From JAEZHK01 sp040768845 (lineage in GTDB: Bacteria > Bacillota > Clostridia > Christensenellales > Aristaeellaceae): a stretch of DNA of 64,000 nt. The number at the start of each line of letters is the position of its first letter. Within the stretch, counting starts at the first letter, position 1. Positions 53,117-62,728 of this stretch are shown in pieces. The DNA lies in NCBI GenBank assembly GCA_040768845.1, contig JAXGME010000007.1, positions 220,964 through 284,963 of the forward strand, read 5' to 3'. The notes under the pieces were generated by a model. The model saw only the letters and a program-made list of their open reading frames with translations. It made no database searches and was not told where the DNA came from. A program made the position numbers and the translations under genes.

Positions 53117-54415
53117 TCACCAGAGATTGCCTTCGGCATCGAAGGGCCAGTCCTCCGGCGGGCCGATCACCTCCAGGTTGGGGTCGGCCGAGGCTTCGGC
53201 CAGGAGCGCCTCGCTCATCCGGATCTCCCCGATGTGCTTGGTGTCCCGGATGCGGACGACCCGCGGGTGTTCTCGGTCAATGTAGTTGCAGGTGCGCAGC
53301 GCAATCTGAATGCAGGCCCTGTCCGAGGCCGCAAACAGCGGGATCTTGGGCGTGCACAAAACCGTGCTCGTGACCACGTTGGGAAACGTGGCGTTTACGT
53401 CGATTTTGTCCACCAGCCGCTTGGTGGTCACGTCCGCGAGGCCGATGCCGTTGCAGTTGCCGTGGGTTTCCTCCGTAAGATCGAGCACGGCAATGTGCTG
53501 CGCCCGCAGTTTTCCCTTCATATGGGGCACCGCAAAGCGGCCGGTGATGTGCGGGTCCATGCCGTCGCCGCTCATGTCCTTGCCGATGCGGTCCACCACC
53601 AGCAGGTCCAGGTCGTGGGTGTGGATCTTCCCCATCCGGCTGCGGGCGTAGTCCAGAAGCCGCGGCTCCTCCCGCCAGATCTCCTCCGCCGTCAGCGCGC
53701 GGACGAGGCATGTATCGTCAAACGCGTTCTCCACCAGGCCGACGCCCAGCGCGATCGGCGCGTGGTCAAAGACCACCCGGCCGATCATCGGCAGCAGGCG
53801 TCCGAGGTCGGAAAACCCATCCCGGTGCACCTGCTCCGCGCCATGCTGCTTGCCCAGGCCGATCACCGACATCTTCATGAGGCCGCTTTCGTAGGGCCCT
53901 TCAAAGGCGGTGTGCGGCTTGACGCGGTTGCACAGAATCACCGCGTCGGCCGCGCAGGCGTACCTGTCCCCGTAGACGCGCATGCCCTCCGGCGTATCCC
54001 CCAGATAAACCGTCTCCATGGTGGCGCGGATCGGGCAGCCCATGGTCTCCTCCGTGATGCCGTACCCGGCGAGGATGCCCCGCTGCCCCTCGGCCGTGGC
54101 GCCGCCGTGGCTGCCCATGGCCGGAAAGACGAAGGGATGGGCGCCCCGCATTTTGACGAAATCCGCAATGGCGCGGATCACGGCGGCATAATTTGTCACA
54201 CCGCGGCTGCCGGCGGTGATGGCCACGGACATGCCGGGCCGGATGCGCTGCATCACCGCGTCGCGGCCCAGTTCGGACCGCACGGCGGCCGGAATATCCT
54301 GCGGCTGTATGTGCGCGTCATCCAGCCGCTGCCGCGCCGGAAACATGCGCGGCAGCGCGACGTCCGCCGCCAGCCGATCGGTGACTTTGCCGCGAACCTC
54401 CGTATCGAGCGCCAT
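53117..54415 (-). CDS. LarA-like nickel-dependent hydroxyacid racemase/epimerase family protein (DUF2088)
   Basis: A 432-residue protein of the LarA/DUF2088 superfamily: VAITAGSRGVTNYAAVIRAI, then AMGSHGGATAEGQ, and NRVKPHTAF with MKMSVIGLGKQHGAEQ, which carry the conserved His and Lys residues. LarA uses a pincer nickel cofactor to invert 2-hydroxyacids; family members act on lactate, malate and longer sugar acids. Genes for cofactor synthesis (LarB, LarC, LarE) are not in the window. It lies 20 bp after the dehydratase gene, so epimerisation before dehydration is plausible. Confidence 0.8.
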   Translation of the reverse strand: MALDTEVRGKVTDRLAADVALPRMFPARQRLDDAHIQPQDIPAAVRSELGRDAVMQRIRPGMSVAITAGSRGVTNYAAVIRAIADFVKMRGAHPFVFPAMGSHGGATAEGQRGILAGYGITEETMGCPIRATMETVYLGDTPEGMRVYGDRYACAADAVILCNRVKPHTAFEGPYESGLMKMSVIGLGKQHGAEQVHRDGFSDLGRLLPMIGRVVFDHAPIALGVGLVENAFDDTCLVRALTAEEIWREEPRLLDYARSRMGKIHTHDLDLLVVDRIGKDMSGDGMDPHITGRFAVPHMKGKLRAQHIAVLDLTEETHGNCNGIGLADVTTKRLVDKIDVNATFPNVVTSTVLCTPKIPLFAASDRACIQIALRTCNYIDREHPRVVRIRDTKHIGEIRMSEALLAEASADPNLEVIGPPEDWPFDAEGNLW

Positions 54416-54435
54416 GGCTCCACGCCTCCCTCCCG

Positions 54436-55935
54436 CTACAAGAGCACGCCGTTTTTGAAGATCATGATCTCCCGGCTGTCGTTGCTCTCGTTTTTTGTCC
54501 GGTACCGGCCGGACGCCGTTTCAAGGAGCAGGGCCCAGAGCGCGTCCCTGAGCTCGTCCATCGTCTGCCCGCTCAGCAGCGTTCCCGCGTCAAAGTCGAT
54601 CCACTTCGGCTTCCTGCGCGTCAGCTCGCTGTTGGACGCGATCTTGATGACCGGCGCCACGGTGCCCAGCGGGTTTCCCCTGCCGGTGGTGAACAAAATG
54701 ATCTGAACCCCTGCGGCCACCAGGTCCGTAATGGATACGCTGTCGTTCCCTGGCCCGGTCAGCAGGTTCAGGCCGGGCGTCGCGCACCGCTCACCGTAAT
54801 CGAGGGTGCCGGTGACGGTGGCATGCCCTCCCTTCTGGATGCAGCCCAGCGACTTCTCCTCCAGCGTGGTGATGCCCCCCTCCAGGTTGCCGGGCGAGGG
54901 GTTTTTGTCGATGGGCTGTCCGTAGCCCATGTAGTATTCCTTGAAGCCGTTCACCAGCCGGACAATCTCTCCGAACACCTTCTCATCCCGGGCGCGCGCC
55001 ATCAGGTGCTGCTCCGCGCCGAACATCTCCGGCACTTCGGTCAAAACCGCGCCGCCGCCCAGCGCGGTGATCCTGTCGGCAATCCTGCCGCAGAGCGGGT
55101 TGGCCGTAATCCCCGAAAACGCGTCCGAGCCGCCGCACTTGAAGCCGATCGTCAGCTTCGACACCGGACAGGGCTCCCGGCGGTCGTCCTCCATCGCGCA
55201 CAGAATTTCGCCGATCAGCATAAGCCCGCGCTCGATCTCGTCCCCTTCTACTTCCTGGGTGATCATGGTCTTGACCCTGCGGCCGTCCACCGCCCCCAGC
55301 ACGGGCATGAATTCATCGAGGTTGTTGTTTTCGCAGCCCAAGCTCACGATCAGCACGCCCCCCGCGTTGGGATGGCGGATGATGCCGCGCAGGAGCCGCT
55401 GCGTGGTCTGATGGTCGTCGCCCAGTTGGGAGCAGCCCGCGTTGTGGGGCAGCGCGTGGATTCCGTCGCACCGGCCCGCAAACCGCTTCTGCGCCGCTTC
55501 CGCGAGGCGCCGCACATCGGAATTGACGCAGGATACGGTGGGAACAATCCACAGTTCATTGCGGATGCCCACGGTCCCATCCTGGCGGAGATAGCCGTCA
55601 AACCTGTCCCGGACCCCGGACACATCCTCCTTGCGCGCAGCTTCCGGCCGGTATTCGTACTGCTCAAGCCCATCGAGATTCGATTCCATGTTGTGGGTGT
55701 GCACCCATTCCCCGGCCCCGATCTCCCTGGTCGCACGCCCGATCGGCGCGCCGTATTTGACAATCTTTTCTCCGGTTCGGATGGTTTGAAGGGCAAACTT
55801 GTGCCCAAAAGGGATATCCTCAACCAGCCGCACGCCTTCGCCCTGCATACGGATGGTCTCGCCGCTTGAGATCGCCTCCACCGCAATCGCCACGTTGTCA
55901 TGCTCGTCAATTTTCATCGCTATGTGTTTATCCAT
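54436..55935 (-). CDS. UxaA-family hydro-lyase (altronate dehydratase-like)
   Basis: A 499-residue enzyme with an N-terminal SAF domain (about 1-80) and a C-terminal UxaA domain: NELWIVPTVSCVN, GCENNN, FKCGGSDAFSGITANP and TTGRGNPLG hold the Cys and Asp iron ligands of the family. It removes water from a sugar acid to give a 2-keto-3-deoxy acid. The ATG at 55933-55935 is used; a GTG eight codons upstream with GGGAGA before it is possible. It is the first enzyme gene behind the GntR regulator. Confidence 0.88.
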   Translation of the reverse strand: MDKHIAMKIDEHDNVAIAVEAISSGETIRMQGEGVRLVEDIPFGHKFALQTIRTGEKIVKYGAPIGRATREIGAGEWVHTHNMESNLDGLEQYEYRPEAARKEDVSGVRDRFDGYLRQDGTVGIRNELWIVPTVSCVNSDVRRLAEAAQKRFAGRCDGIHALPHNAGCSQLGDDHQTTQRLLRGIIRHPNAGGVLIVSLGCENNNLDEFMPVLGAVDGRRVKTMITQEVEGDEIERGLMLIGEILCAMEDDRREPCPVSKLTIGFKCGGSDAFSGITANPLCGRIADRITALGGGAVLTEVPEMFGAEQHLMARARDEKVFGEIVRLVNGFKEYYMGYGQPIDKNPSPGNLEGGITTLEEKSLGCIQKGGHATVTGTLDYGERCATPGLNLLTGPGNDSVSITDLVAAGVQIILFTTGRGNPLGTVAPVIKIASNSELTRRKPKWIDFDAGTLLSGQTMDELRDALWALLLETASGRYRTKNESNDSREIMIFKNGVLL

Positions 55936-56002
55936 GTCGTCGTCTGCGCGCCTCCTCACCGATTCTCCCTGAAAAACTTTATATATTTTAGTTTTTGCGT
56001 TG

Positions 56003-56012
56003 TGATATATCA
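56003..56012. promoter_or_regulatory. Candidate GntR operator before uxaA
   Basis: TGATATATCA is a perfect 10-bp palindrome in an AT-rich patch between the regulator and the first enzyme gene. Confidence 0.4.
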
Positions 56013-56045
56013 GTGTCCGTAAAAAAAGACCGGCCGCGTTTTTCC

Positions 56046-56687
56046 TCAGGAATAGTACCTGAAGGCGACTTCCTTGGCGCGGCGCACGTGTTCCCGCGCG
56101 GCCCGTTCCACCTTGTCGTGGTCCTGCTCAATCAGCGCGCTGATGATCTCCATATGCTCGCTCATCGCGCACAGGTATTCTTCGTTCTTCCGGTTTGTGC
56201 GCATGCGCAGCCGCTGGCTGTGGTCGTAGACATTTTGCAGCATGGCCCGTAAAAACACGTTGCGGCAGGTGGAGAGAATCCTGCTGTGCAGCTCCCGGTC
56301 CAACTCGATAAACTGATCGCGGATGTCGGCGGCGTTGGCCTCCTCGGGCGACGTGGGCAGCGCGAGATAGGCATCGCGCATCTTGTAGAGCCATTCCCTG
56401 GGCAGGCGCTCGCACGCCTGGGCGGTAATGCGCGGCTCGTTCAGCTCGCGCGCCTCGTACTGCCAGTAGATGATGTCAAGGGTGATCTCCGAAACGATGG
56501 TGCCCTTCCTGGCGTATATATACACAAAGCCTTCGCGGCTCAGCTGGACGAGGGCGTCGTGGATGGGCGTCCTGCTGATGCCCAGTTCCTTTTGCAGCTC
56601 GTCTTCGGAAATATCGCTCAGGGGCGGAAGCGCCCCCGTCAGAATCTTCTGCTTGATTGCCTCATACGCTTGATCGCGTTTTTCCAT
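56046..56687 (-). CDS. GntR/FCD-family transcriptional regulator
   Basis: A 213-residue regulator: a winged helix at 1-65 (EDELQKELGISRTPIHDAL) and an FCD ligand domain with the metal-binding pattern in FIELDRELHSRIL and AREHVRRAKEVAF. FCD regulators usually respond to sugar acids or other carboxylates, which fits the dehydratase and racemase genes that follow. It probably represses the operon in the absence of the acid. Confidence 0.9.
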   Translation of the reverse strand: MEKRDQAYEAIKQKILTGALPPLSDISEDELQKELGISRTPIHDALVQLSREGFVYIYARKGTIVSEITLDIIYWQYEARELNEPRITAQACERLPREWLYKMRDAYLALPTSPEEANAADIRDQFIELDRELHSRILSTCRNVFLRAMLQNVYDHSQRLRMRTNRKNEEYLCAMSEHMEIISALIEQDHDKVERAAREHVRRAKEVAFRYYS

Positions 56688-56938
56688 AATTCAAGCATCA
56701 CGCTCCACATAAAACTGATATTTCACTTATGTACATCGGCAGTTTATCACTTCTTCCGCACACTGGCAAGTTAATAGAACGTAAACTCTGCGGCGCGTCT
56801 TCGGGGATTTCGCCGGCCTGCGCTGATGCGCCGCGCGCTTTCCGCATCCAAACGGCCGGCGTCCGGCCTTTGCGGGCACCGGAAAAAGTTGGACAATTTC
56901 CCCGTCCGCCCCGTCTAATGACCGAAAGGAGGTGCCGG

Positions 56939-57442
56939 ATGGACAACATTGAGCGGGCGCAGTGGCTGGAAGGCGCGATGAACCGCTGGGAGCAAAGCCT
57001 TCTCAGAACCTGCTACGCCTATCTGGGCGACGCCGCCCTCGCGGAGGACGCGGTGCAGGAAACCTTTCTGAAGGCCTGGAAAGGGTTCGAGCACTTTCGC
57101 GGCGCGTCGCAGGAAAAGACATGGCTGATGCGCATCGCCATCAACACCTGCAAGGATATGCGGCGAAGCGCATGGTTCCGGCGGATCGATCGGTCCGCCG
57201 CGCTCGATCAGCTGCCGGAAGGCACGGCCCCTTTCACCCCGAAGGACGACACCCTGACCCGCACTGTCATGGCGCTGAAGCCCCGGATCCGGGCGGTGGT
57301 GCTGCTCCACTGGTATCAGCAGCTTTCGGCGGAGGAAACGGCCAAGGCGCTCGGGGTGTCACGATCAACGGTATACAATCGGCTGAACAAGGCGCAGAAG
57401 CTTCTGCGAAGGGAATTGGAGGTGTGGCATCGTGAGGATTGA
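56939..57442 (+). CDS. ECF RNA polymerase sigma factor
   Basis: A 167-residue ECF sigma. Region 2 has LRTCYAYLGDAALAEDAVQETFLKAW in two helices and KTWLMRIAINTCKD; region 4 has AEETAKALGVSRSTVYNRLNKA. AAAGGAGGT precedes the ATG. The next gene overlaps by 11 bp and encodes a membrane protein that is its likely anti-sigma factor. AAAAGTTGGACAATTT upstream may be an autoregulated promoter. Confidence 0.92.
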   Translation: MDNIERAQWLEGAMNRWEQSLLRTCYAYLGDAALAEDAVQETFLKAWKGFEHFRGASQEKTWLMRIAINTCKDMRRSAWFRRIDRSAALDQLPEGTAPFTPKDDTLTRTVMALKPRIRAVVLLHWYQQLSAEETAKALGVSRSTVYNRLNKAQKLLRRELEVWHRED

Positions 57443-58610
57443 CGACTGGGGCATCCGCGGCGCAATGGACCGCCGGCTCTCCGCGCTTGACGCCTCGCCC
57501 GTACGCAGGGCGCGGATCCGGCAGAGAATCCATCAAGAGGAGGAAGTTGTTGTGAAAAAGAAGCTTACGGTCGGCATGGCGCTGGCCATCGCGCTCCTGT
57601 TGGCGCTGGCGGGCGTGGCGCTGGCGGCGGGCCTCAATCTGTTCGAAGCCTTTGGGCAAAGCGACGCGCGGCTCGCGGAGATTGCGCCCAGGGCGGTCCT
57701 GGTGACGGAAGCCCCCGAAACGGTGGAAAGCAGCGAGCTGGGAACCACCGTGGCCGCCATCAACAGCGCGTATTACGACGGCGAGTCGCTGCTGGTCGCC
57801 TACTCCATCGAAAACGGCGCCCGCACCGAGCGCTTTACCCCCACCGAGGCGCAGCTTTCGCAGATGACGAAGCTGGACGCGGCCCCCTTCATCGTGGAAC
57901 AGGGAGATGTCGTAGACCCGATTCTGGACGAATTCAACCAGGCGCAAAAGAGCGGCACCCCCTACGGCATTACGCGCTACTACGTCTACCCCAGCGACCA
58001 CACCAAGACGGACGAGGGCCTCGATCTGCCGCCGACGCAGGAAATGGAAAAATCCTCGCCGGAGGGCGGGCAGTACATGCTCCGCGAATATGAATCCCCG
58101 CTGCCGGAGGGCGCGCGGAACCGGGACAGTCTGAATATCCGGATCCCCCTCTATCAGAGCGCGGTTTCTCTCTACTTCGACGGAAAGGACTGCTACCAGC
58201 TCGCCGCCGAGCCGAAGGAAGCGGGCGTCATGACCGCCACCGTCCCGCGCACCGGCGCAAAGGCGCGCCATTATGTGGGCGAAGGTACGTATGGCGGCGA
58301 AGCGGTCCGTGTGAAAGCGGATGCGTCCGCCGTCCGCGCCGCCGTCACCGTGTCCGCCGATGCCGATTTGTTCTCCGAACTGCCCGAGGACAGCTGGTAT
58401 GAACTCGTCGTGCGCGACACCGCGGGGAACCCGCTTCGGATGACCCGCTGCGGAGCCGCCGACGCCCGCACGCTCGAGGCCGCCTTCGAGAGCACCGGCA
58501 CCCTGCCGGACGGCCTGACGGTATACATTCTGGTCGCGTCGGAGGGCGAATGGGACGAGGCGGCCGCGCTGGCCGCCGCCACGCCGATCCATCTGACGAT
58601 GGAGAAGTAA
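57432..58610 (+). CDS. Membrane anti-sigma factor-like protein (DUF4179-like)
   Basis: A 392-residue single-pass protein: a 44-residue cytoplasmic basic segment, a membrane helix (45-67), and a large extracytoplasmic domain of beta character (about 70-390). Such proteins paired with ECF sigma factors in Bacillota usually restrain the sigma until a surface signal arrives. GTG at 57432 lies within the sigma gene, indicating coupled translation. A terminator follows at 58724. Confidence 0.75.
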   Translation: MRIDDWGIRGAMDRRLSALDASPVRRARIRQRIHQEEEVVVKKKLTVGMALAIALLLALAGVALAAGLNLFEAFGQSDARLAEIAPRAVLVTEAPETVESSELGTTVAAINSAYYDGESLLVAYSIENGARTERFTPTEAQLSQMTKLDAAPFIVEQGDVVDPILDEFNQAQKSGTPYGITRYYVYPSDHTKTDEGLDLPPTQEMEKSSPEGGQYMLREYESPLPEGARNRDSLNIRIPLYQSAVSLYFDGKDCYQLAAEPKEAGVMTATVPRTGAKARHYVGEGTYGGEAVRVKADASAVRAAVTVSADADLFSELPEDSWYELVVRDTAGNPLRMTRCGAADARTLEAAFESTGTLPDGLTVYILVASEGEWDEAAALAAATPIHLTMEK

Positions 58611-58723
58611 CGGCCCGCTTTCCGCCATCCCGTCCAGCGCGCCCTTGTCGCCGGCTAAGAAGCCGCGCGCAAGGACAGGGGGAAAAAAGTCACAGAAGGC
58701 ATCAAAAAGCAGGGCAGACCATC

Positions 58724-58754
58724 AAAAATCCGGCCACAGCGCCGGATTTTTTTG
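58724..58754 (+). terminator. Terminator after the sigma/anti-sigma pair
   Basis: AAAAATCCGGC (58724-58734) and GCCGGATTTTT (58741-58751) with CACAGC loop, followed by more T residues. Confidence 0.85.
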
Positions 58755-58908
58755 TTGCCCCGGGGGGTTACGCGGCATTATAACTTATCCCCGCAAGTTT
58801 TGATCGCTTTTCTGGGGAGCAGTATAGAGATTATCCGCACACCGCAGCGGCCGCCCGCCGGTGTGCCTGTTGCGAAGCCCGCGCTTTCCAATATGGAGAG
58901 CCGAGCTG

Positions 58909-59172
58909 TTATCCGCACAGGGTGCCGTCGTTTGTGCCCAAGTCGTCAATGGCCAGCGCATCAATACAGCCTGTGGAAAACGCGCGGCCCGATCCGTTTG
59001 AGACCATTGCGCAAAAGAGCATTGCCATGGATTGAAAAAATAGCATAAGACAGTAGCTGAGAAAAGAGAGGGCGGCGGAGAGAAGAAGCCGCCCCTTCCT
59101 CCCGCAAATCTGCAAACACCCCGCGGCCTCCATCCATGGCCCTCCCTCTGACGTTTTCTTGGGTAGGTACAT
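58909..59172 (-). pseudogene. Fragment of an MFS transporter
   Basis: The minus-strand frame contains LSFLSYCLMLFFQSMAMLF and then CAMVSNGSGRAFSTGCIDAL, which resemble helices 2-4 of a major facilitator transporter, including the GRAxSTGxxDA loop. Only about 60 residues are recognisable, no start is placed and the rest of the gene is absent on both sides. The neighbouring bases hold no other signal. Confidence 0.5.
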
Positions 59173-59229
59173 ATATGGCTCAGAAGCGTAGGATTATCAG
59201 ATATTTTTTCTGTGTAGAAAGAGGGAGCC

Positions 59230-59574
59230 TCACTCCGAAGCTCCCTCCGCGTCCTTTATATAGGCCGCCCAGATGACAAACCCCTCCCGGTCGGGCACCA
59301 CCAGCACCCCGTCCCTTCGCCCGCGCTGCCGAACCAGCACGCAGGGCAGCACGCCGCCACTTTGCGCGCGGCAGTGCGGCGCCCACTTCTCAAGAAATTG
59401 GCGCTCCACCGTCATGTCCGTGATGAAATTCTCGTAGTCGATCCGCGGGAGCAGGACGCGTCCCACGATGGAAAAGGGCCTTTCTTCGGTCAGCAGATGG
59501 AGCCTGTGCAGGTGTTCGATCCGGGAAGGATACTTCACGAAGAAGGCGCGCTTCGTCAATCCGTACCGCTCCAC
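59230..59574 (-). CDS. Hypothetical protein
   Basis: A 114-residue soluble protein of unknown family. It opens with MERYGLTKRAFFVKYPSRIEHLHRL (a helical segment, given here in one conserved-looking run of two helices), and has a beta-rich C-terminal half (GVLPCVLVRQRGRRDGVLVV). It overlaps the preceding gene by 19 bp, so the two are an operon. No motif gives a function; accessory-element origin is plausible from the surroundings. Confidence 0.6.
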   Translation of the reverse strand: MERYGLTKRAFFVKYPSRIEHLHRLHLLTEERPFSIVGRVLLPRIDYENFITDMTVERQFLEKWAPHCRAQSGGVLPCVLVRQRGRRDGVLVVPDREGFVIWAAYIKDAEGASE

Positions 59575-59831
59575 TCCAGCATAAACTTCACTGCGTCGCA
59601 GAACCCCGCCCGGTAGTAGTACCGCATCTCCTCGCCCACCTGAAGCATCAGCGCGTTTTCAAGCTGCTGAAAGAGCGGGCGTTGCGTTTTTGTCAGGCGT
59701 TTTTCCAAACGCGACAAACACGCACCCACCTGCGTGATGGCCTCGCTGACTTCCTCCGGCGCGTTCGTGCCGTGATCATCCATCCGCTGTGTGATGAAGT
59801 CCTCAATGGCTTCTGTCAATTTCGAATTCAT
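59556..59831 (-). CDS. Hypothetical helical protein (possibly DUF6809-like)
   Basis: A 91-residue, largely helical protein: LTEAIEDFITQRM, EVSEAITQVGACLSRLEKRL, and MRYYYRAGFCDAVKFML at the end. The YYRxGFxDAxxxM ending recalls small Bacillota proteins of the DUF6809 type, but this is from memory. The ATG at 59829-59831 has GGTGGG upstream. Pairs with the overlapping gene at 59230. Confidence 0.6.
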   Translation of the reverse strand: MNSKLTEAIEDFITQRMDDHGTNAPEEVSEAITQVGACLSRLEKRLTKTQRPLFQQLENALMLQVGEEMRYYYRAGFCDAVKFMLEWSGTD

Positions 59832-59952
59832 AGGCAAACCCACCTTTCTGTCAAGTGGGTTCATTTATGGCTCTGTCCGGCCCAAAAAGCAAGCAGATCC
59901 GGCCGATTGTCTCAATTTTATCCTGACGGGAATCGCCGTTTCCGGCCTCGGT

Positions 59953-61579
59953 TCAGACTGGCGCGTCCTCACGCAGCAAGCGGACATAAATGCCCACAAT
60001 CTCCGGGTCAAACTGCGTCCCGGCGCACCGCTCAAGTTCTGCAATGGCCTCGTCCTGTGTTCGGGCGGCGCGGTAGTTCCGGCCGGAAAACATCACGTCA
60101 TAGGCGTCCACCACGGCGATGATCCGGCTGGCGATGGGGATTTCCGCTCCCCGAAGCCCCCGGGGGTATCCGCCGCCGTCCCAGTGCTCATGGTGCGCAA
60201 AGATATAGTCCGCCACCTGCGAAAGCTCGGGCACCGTCTTTGCGATCCGGTGTCCAATCGCGGGATGCGTTTGGATCACATTGCGCTCCTCGGGCGTCAA
60301 TGGCCCAGGCTTGTTTAATATGGCGTCCGGGATACCCACCTTGCCGATGTCGTGCAGCATCGCCAGCAGCAACAGGTCGTTGATCGCCTCGTCGGTCAGC
60401 CCCAATTTCTCCGCAATCCAGCGGCAGTGCCTGGCCATGCGGTCGGAATGCTCTTGGGTATCCGCGCTCTTTTCATGCAGCATGGTGAGCAGCAGCCGGA
60501 TGGTGCTGCTCCGGTGGCTCTGATCCACCAGCAGTTTTTTGCGGAACGTCCACTTTTCCGCCTCGCGGACGAGGTCTTCCGCGCTTCTCGCCTGATGCGT
60601 GCTGTTGGCGTAGCCGAACGTCACCATAACGCACGAATCGCCGCACAGGCCGTTCAGCGCCGTTTGGAGGCGATGGATCACCCTGCGCGTTTCCTCATGG
60701 GAAGCGTAGGGCAGCACCAGCATGAACTCGTCGTCGTTCCAGCGCGCCACGATGTCATCCGCCCTGCAATTGGCCCGGAGCGCCTTTGCAACGCGGATCA
60801 GGATTTCATCGCCCGCTTCGTATCCGGTGGTCTCGTTGATGGCGTTGAGTCCGTTCACATCGCCCAGTACGATGGACAGCGGCAGCACATCCCGGTCGAT
60901 GTACATTTTGAGTGCTTCCATCGCAAAAAAAACGATCATACAACCCTGTGAGGGAATCCCGGAACACCGCGTCGTAGGGTTCGCTGAAGTCCAGATCCTT
61001 CGAAATGATTTCCAGCAAGCCGTGCTCTTCCGCTGTCTTGGGCATGGTGAGCCGGGGCGCTTCCCGTACCCGCTGATCCGGCAGCACCTCTTGGCGAATG
61101 TCCGCGTTCCGCTCTTGGATACTGCGCACAATGACCTCACGCGGGATAGAGCGGCGGTAATATTTCCGGAAGAACTGCGGCTGGATGTCTTCGTACATGC
61201 TGAGCACCAGCGTATCGCTGATGAAAAAGAACGAGGTCTTATACATATGGTTGAAGGCACTGATATGCGCCTCACCTGCCTTTTCCGCGCTGGCGTAGGC
61301 TTCATTGCCCAATTGGACAAGATGCTCTACGGCTTGTCCGTTCAGCGCGCCGAACGCTTCGGTGACCGCTTTCCCGGCAACATCCGCTTGTTCGACCCCC
61401 ACAATTTCCCGAAACCGGGCGTTGATGCCGACCACACGAAAATTGTCAATGACGCCTCTGTCGTCAAACAGCGCCTCATAACAGGCGCAGGGCAGCGGGA
61501 ACCGCCGAATCAGATTGCGTACCAATAAGAGGTTTTCTTTCGCGACCCTGCTCGTCTTTTGTATGCTCAAATTCCGCAT
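59953..61579 (-). pseudogene. PAS-GGDEF-HD-GYP c-di-GMP phosphodiesterase, frameshifted in an A8/T8 run
   Basis: Two frames make one protein of about 540 residues. The first (to about 60930) has a PAS-like sensor domain and the start of a GGDEF domain (FRDSLTGLYDRF). The second continues with EALKMYIDRDVLPLSIVLGD, a degenerate GGDEF site (RWNDDEF), then an HD-GYP domain with HDIGKVGIPD and HHEHWDGGGYPRGLRG, whose catalytic residues look intact. The frames meet at eight T residues (A8 on the plus strand, 60925-60932); seven would restore a continuous protein. A TTG near 61570 is an alternative start to the ATG. It follows the GGDEF synthase gene by about 30 bp. Confidence 0.75.
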
Positions 61580-61609
61580 CTCCTGTCCATCTGACGCCAA
61601 ACACCGTAT

Positions 61610-62728
61610 TTATCCCTTTTTGCCTCTCTTTTGCTCGTACATCAGCCGGTCCACATCTATTAGCGCGGCGTCCAGGTTGCACACCGCCCCGTAAAGTTCC
61701 GAACCGATACTGCAACTCAGGCGGTACGGCTTCCCCGATTCCCGGTTGTAATCCTCCAGCGCCGCGTGGATCTTCCGCTCGATCGCCTTCAGCCCGTCCT
61801 CTCCGCCTACAGACGCCAGAATGGAAAACTCGTCGCCGCCCAGCCGGGCAAGGGCATCGCCCTTGCGAAGCTGGGCCTGGACGATGGCCGCAAAGGTTTT
61901 GAGCGCGGCGTCGCCCTCGGCGTGCCCGTACCGGTCGTTGATGCTCTTGAAATCGTCGATATCCAGAAACAGAATGCCCATGGGCTCTTCCACGCACTTG
62001 CCTGCCAATTGGTTCAGGTGCTGGGCAAGGGACTGTCTGGTCCACGCCCCCGTCAAACTGTCCACCTGGATCATCCGCTCCTGCAGGTACACGTACAGCA
62101 CGATGAGAGAGCCCGCCGTGGTGCTCCACATCCAAAACGTTCCGTGCAGGAAAACCTGCAGAAGCCCTCCGATGATCGGGAGCATGCAGATCAGAATCAG
62201 CACCATGAACTCTTCCCGCAAAAGCCGTTCCCTGCGCCGGATCAGGAGGTACACGCAGAAGAACAGGTAGCCGTTCGTTGTGAGTACCTCCAACCAAAAT
62301 AAAGGCCCCCGTCCGTATCCGTTGCCATCAACGACAAAAATGACCCCCCCAAAGGCGGACAGGCAGGAAAGCGCCACAGCCGCCATTGCCGGTATCCCAT
62401 AGGCGGGGCGAATGACGCCAATCTCCTTGCTGTCATCCCCCGTAAGCACCCGGATAAACAGCATCCAGAAGTATGCGAGCAGCGGCGGCAGCACAAAGAG
62501 GAACGCGTATAGCCCCTTCAGCACGCAGTCCGCGCACACATAGGGAAGGCCGCTCACAATGCCCGAGACGGTTTCCAGCGTCAGCGCGACCAGCACCAAC
62601 GTGCAGGAAATAAAGAACAGTTTATTGAACCGGTCTCGTGCGTCCAAGCGAAGCCGGGCGACGTGCAGGACAATCGCCAGAAAGACGAACGCGATGATGT
62701 TTGCAGTCACTTTGTTGAGCAGTTCCAA
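61610..62728 (-). CDS. Membrane diguanylate cyclase
   Basis: A 372-residue enzyme with about seven membrane helices (residues 5-205) and a cytoplasmic GGDEF domain (about 210-370). DSLTGAWTRQSL opens the domain, FLDIDDFKSINDRYGH holds metal and GTP contacts, and RLGGDEFSIL is an intact active site. It would make c-di-GMP. It precedes the PDE gene on the same strand; both are divergent from the Arc-like gene, with operator repeats between. Confidence 0.92.
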   Translation of the reverse strand: MELLNKVTANIIAFVFLAIVLHVARLRLDARDRFNKLFFISCTLVLVALTLETVSGIVSGLPYVCADCVLKGLYAFLFVLPPLLAYFWMLFIRVLTGDDSKEIGVIRPAYGIPAMAAVALSCLSAFGGVIFVVDGNGYGRGPLFWLEVLTTNGYLFFCVYLLIRRRERLLREEFMVLILICMLPIIGGLLQVFLHGTFWMWSTTAGSLIVLYVYLQERMIQVDSLTGAWTRQSLAQHLNQLAGKCVEEPMGILFLDIDDFKSINDRYGHAEGDAALKTFAAIVQAQLRKGDALARLGGDEFSILASVGGEDGLKAIERKIHAALEDYNRESGKPYRLSCSIGSELYGAVCNLDAALIDVDRLMYEQKRGKKG

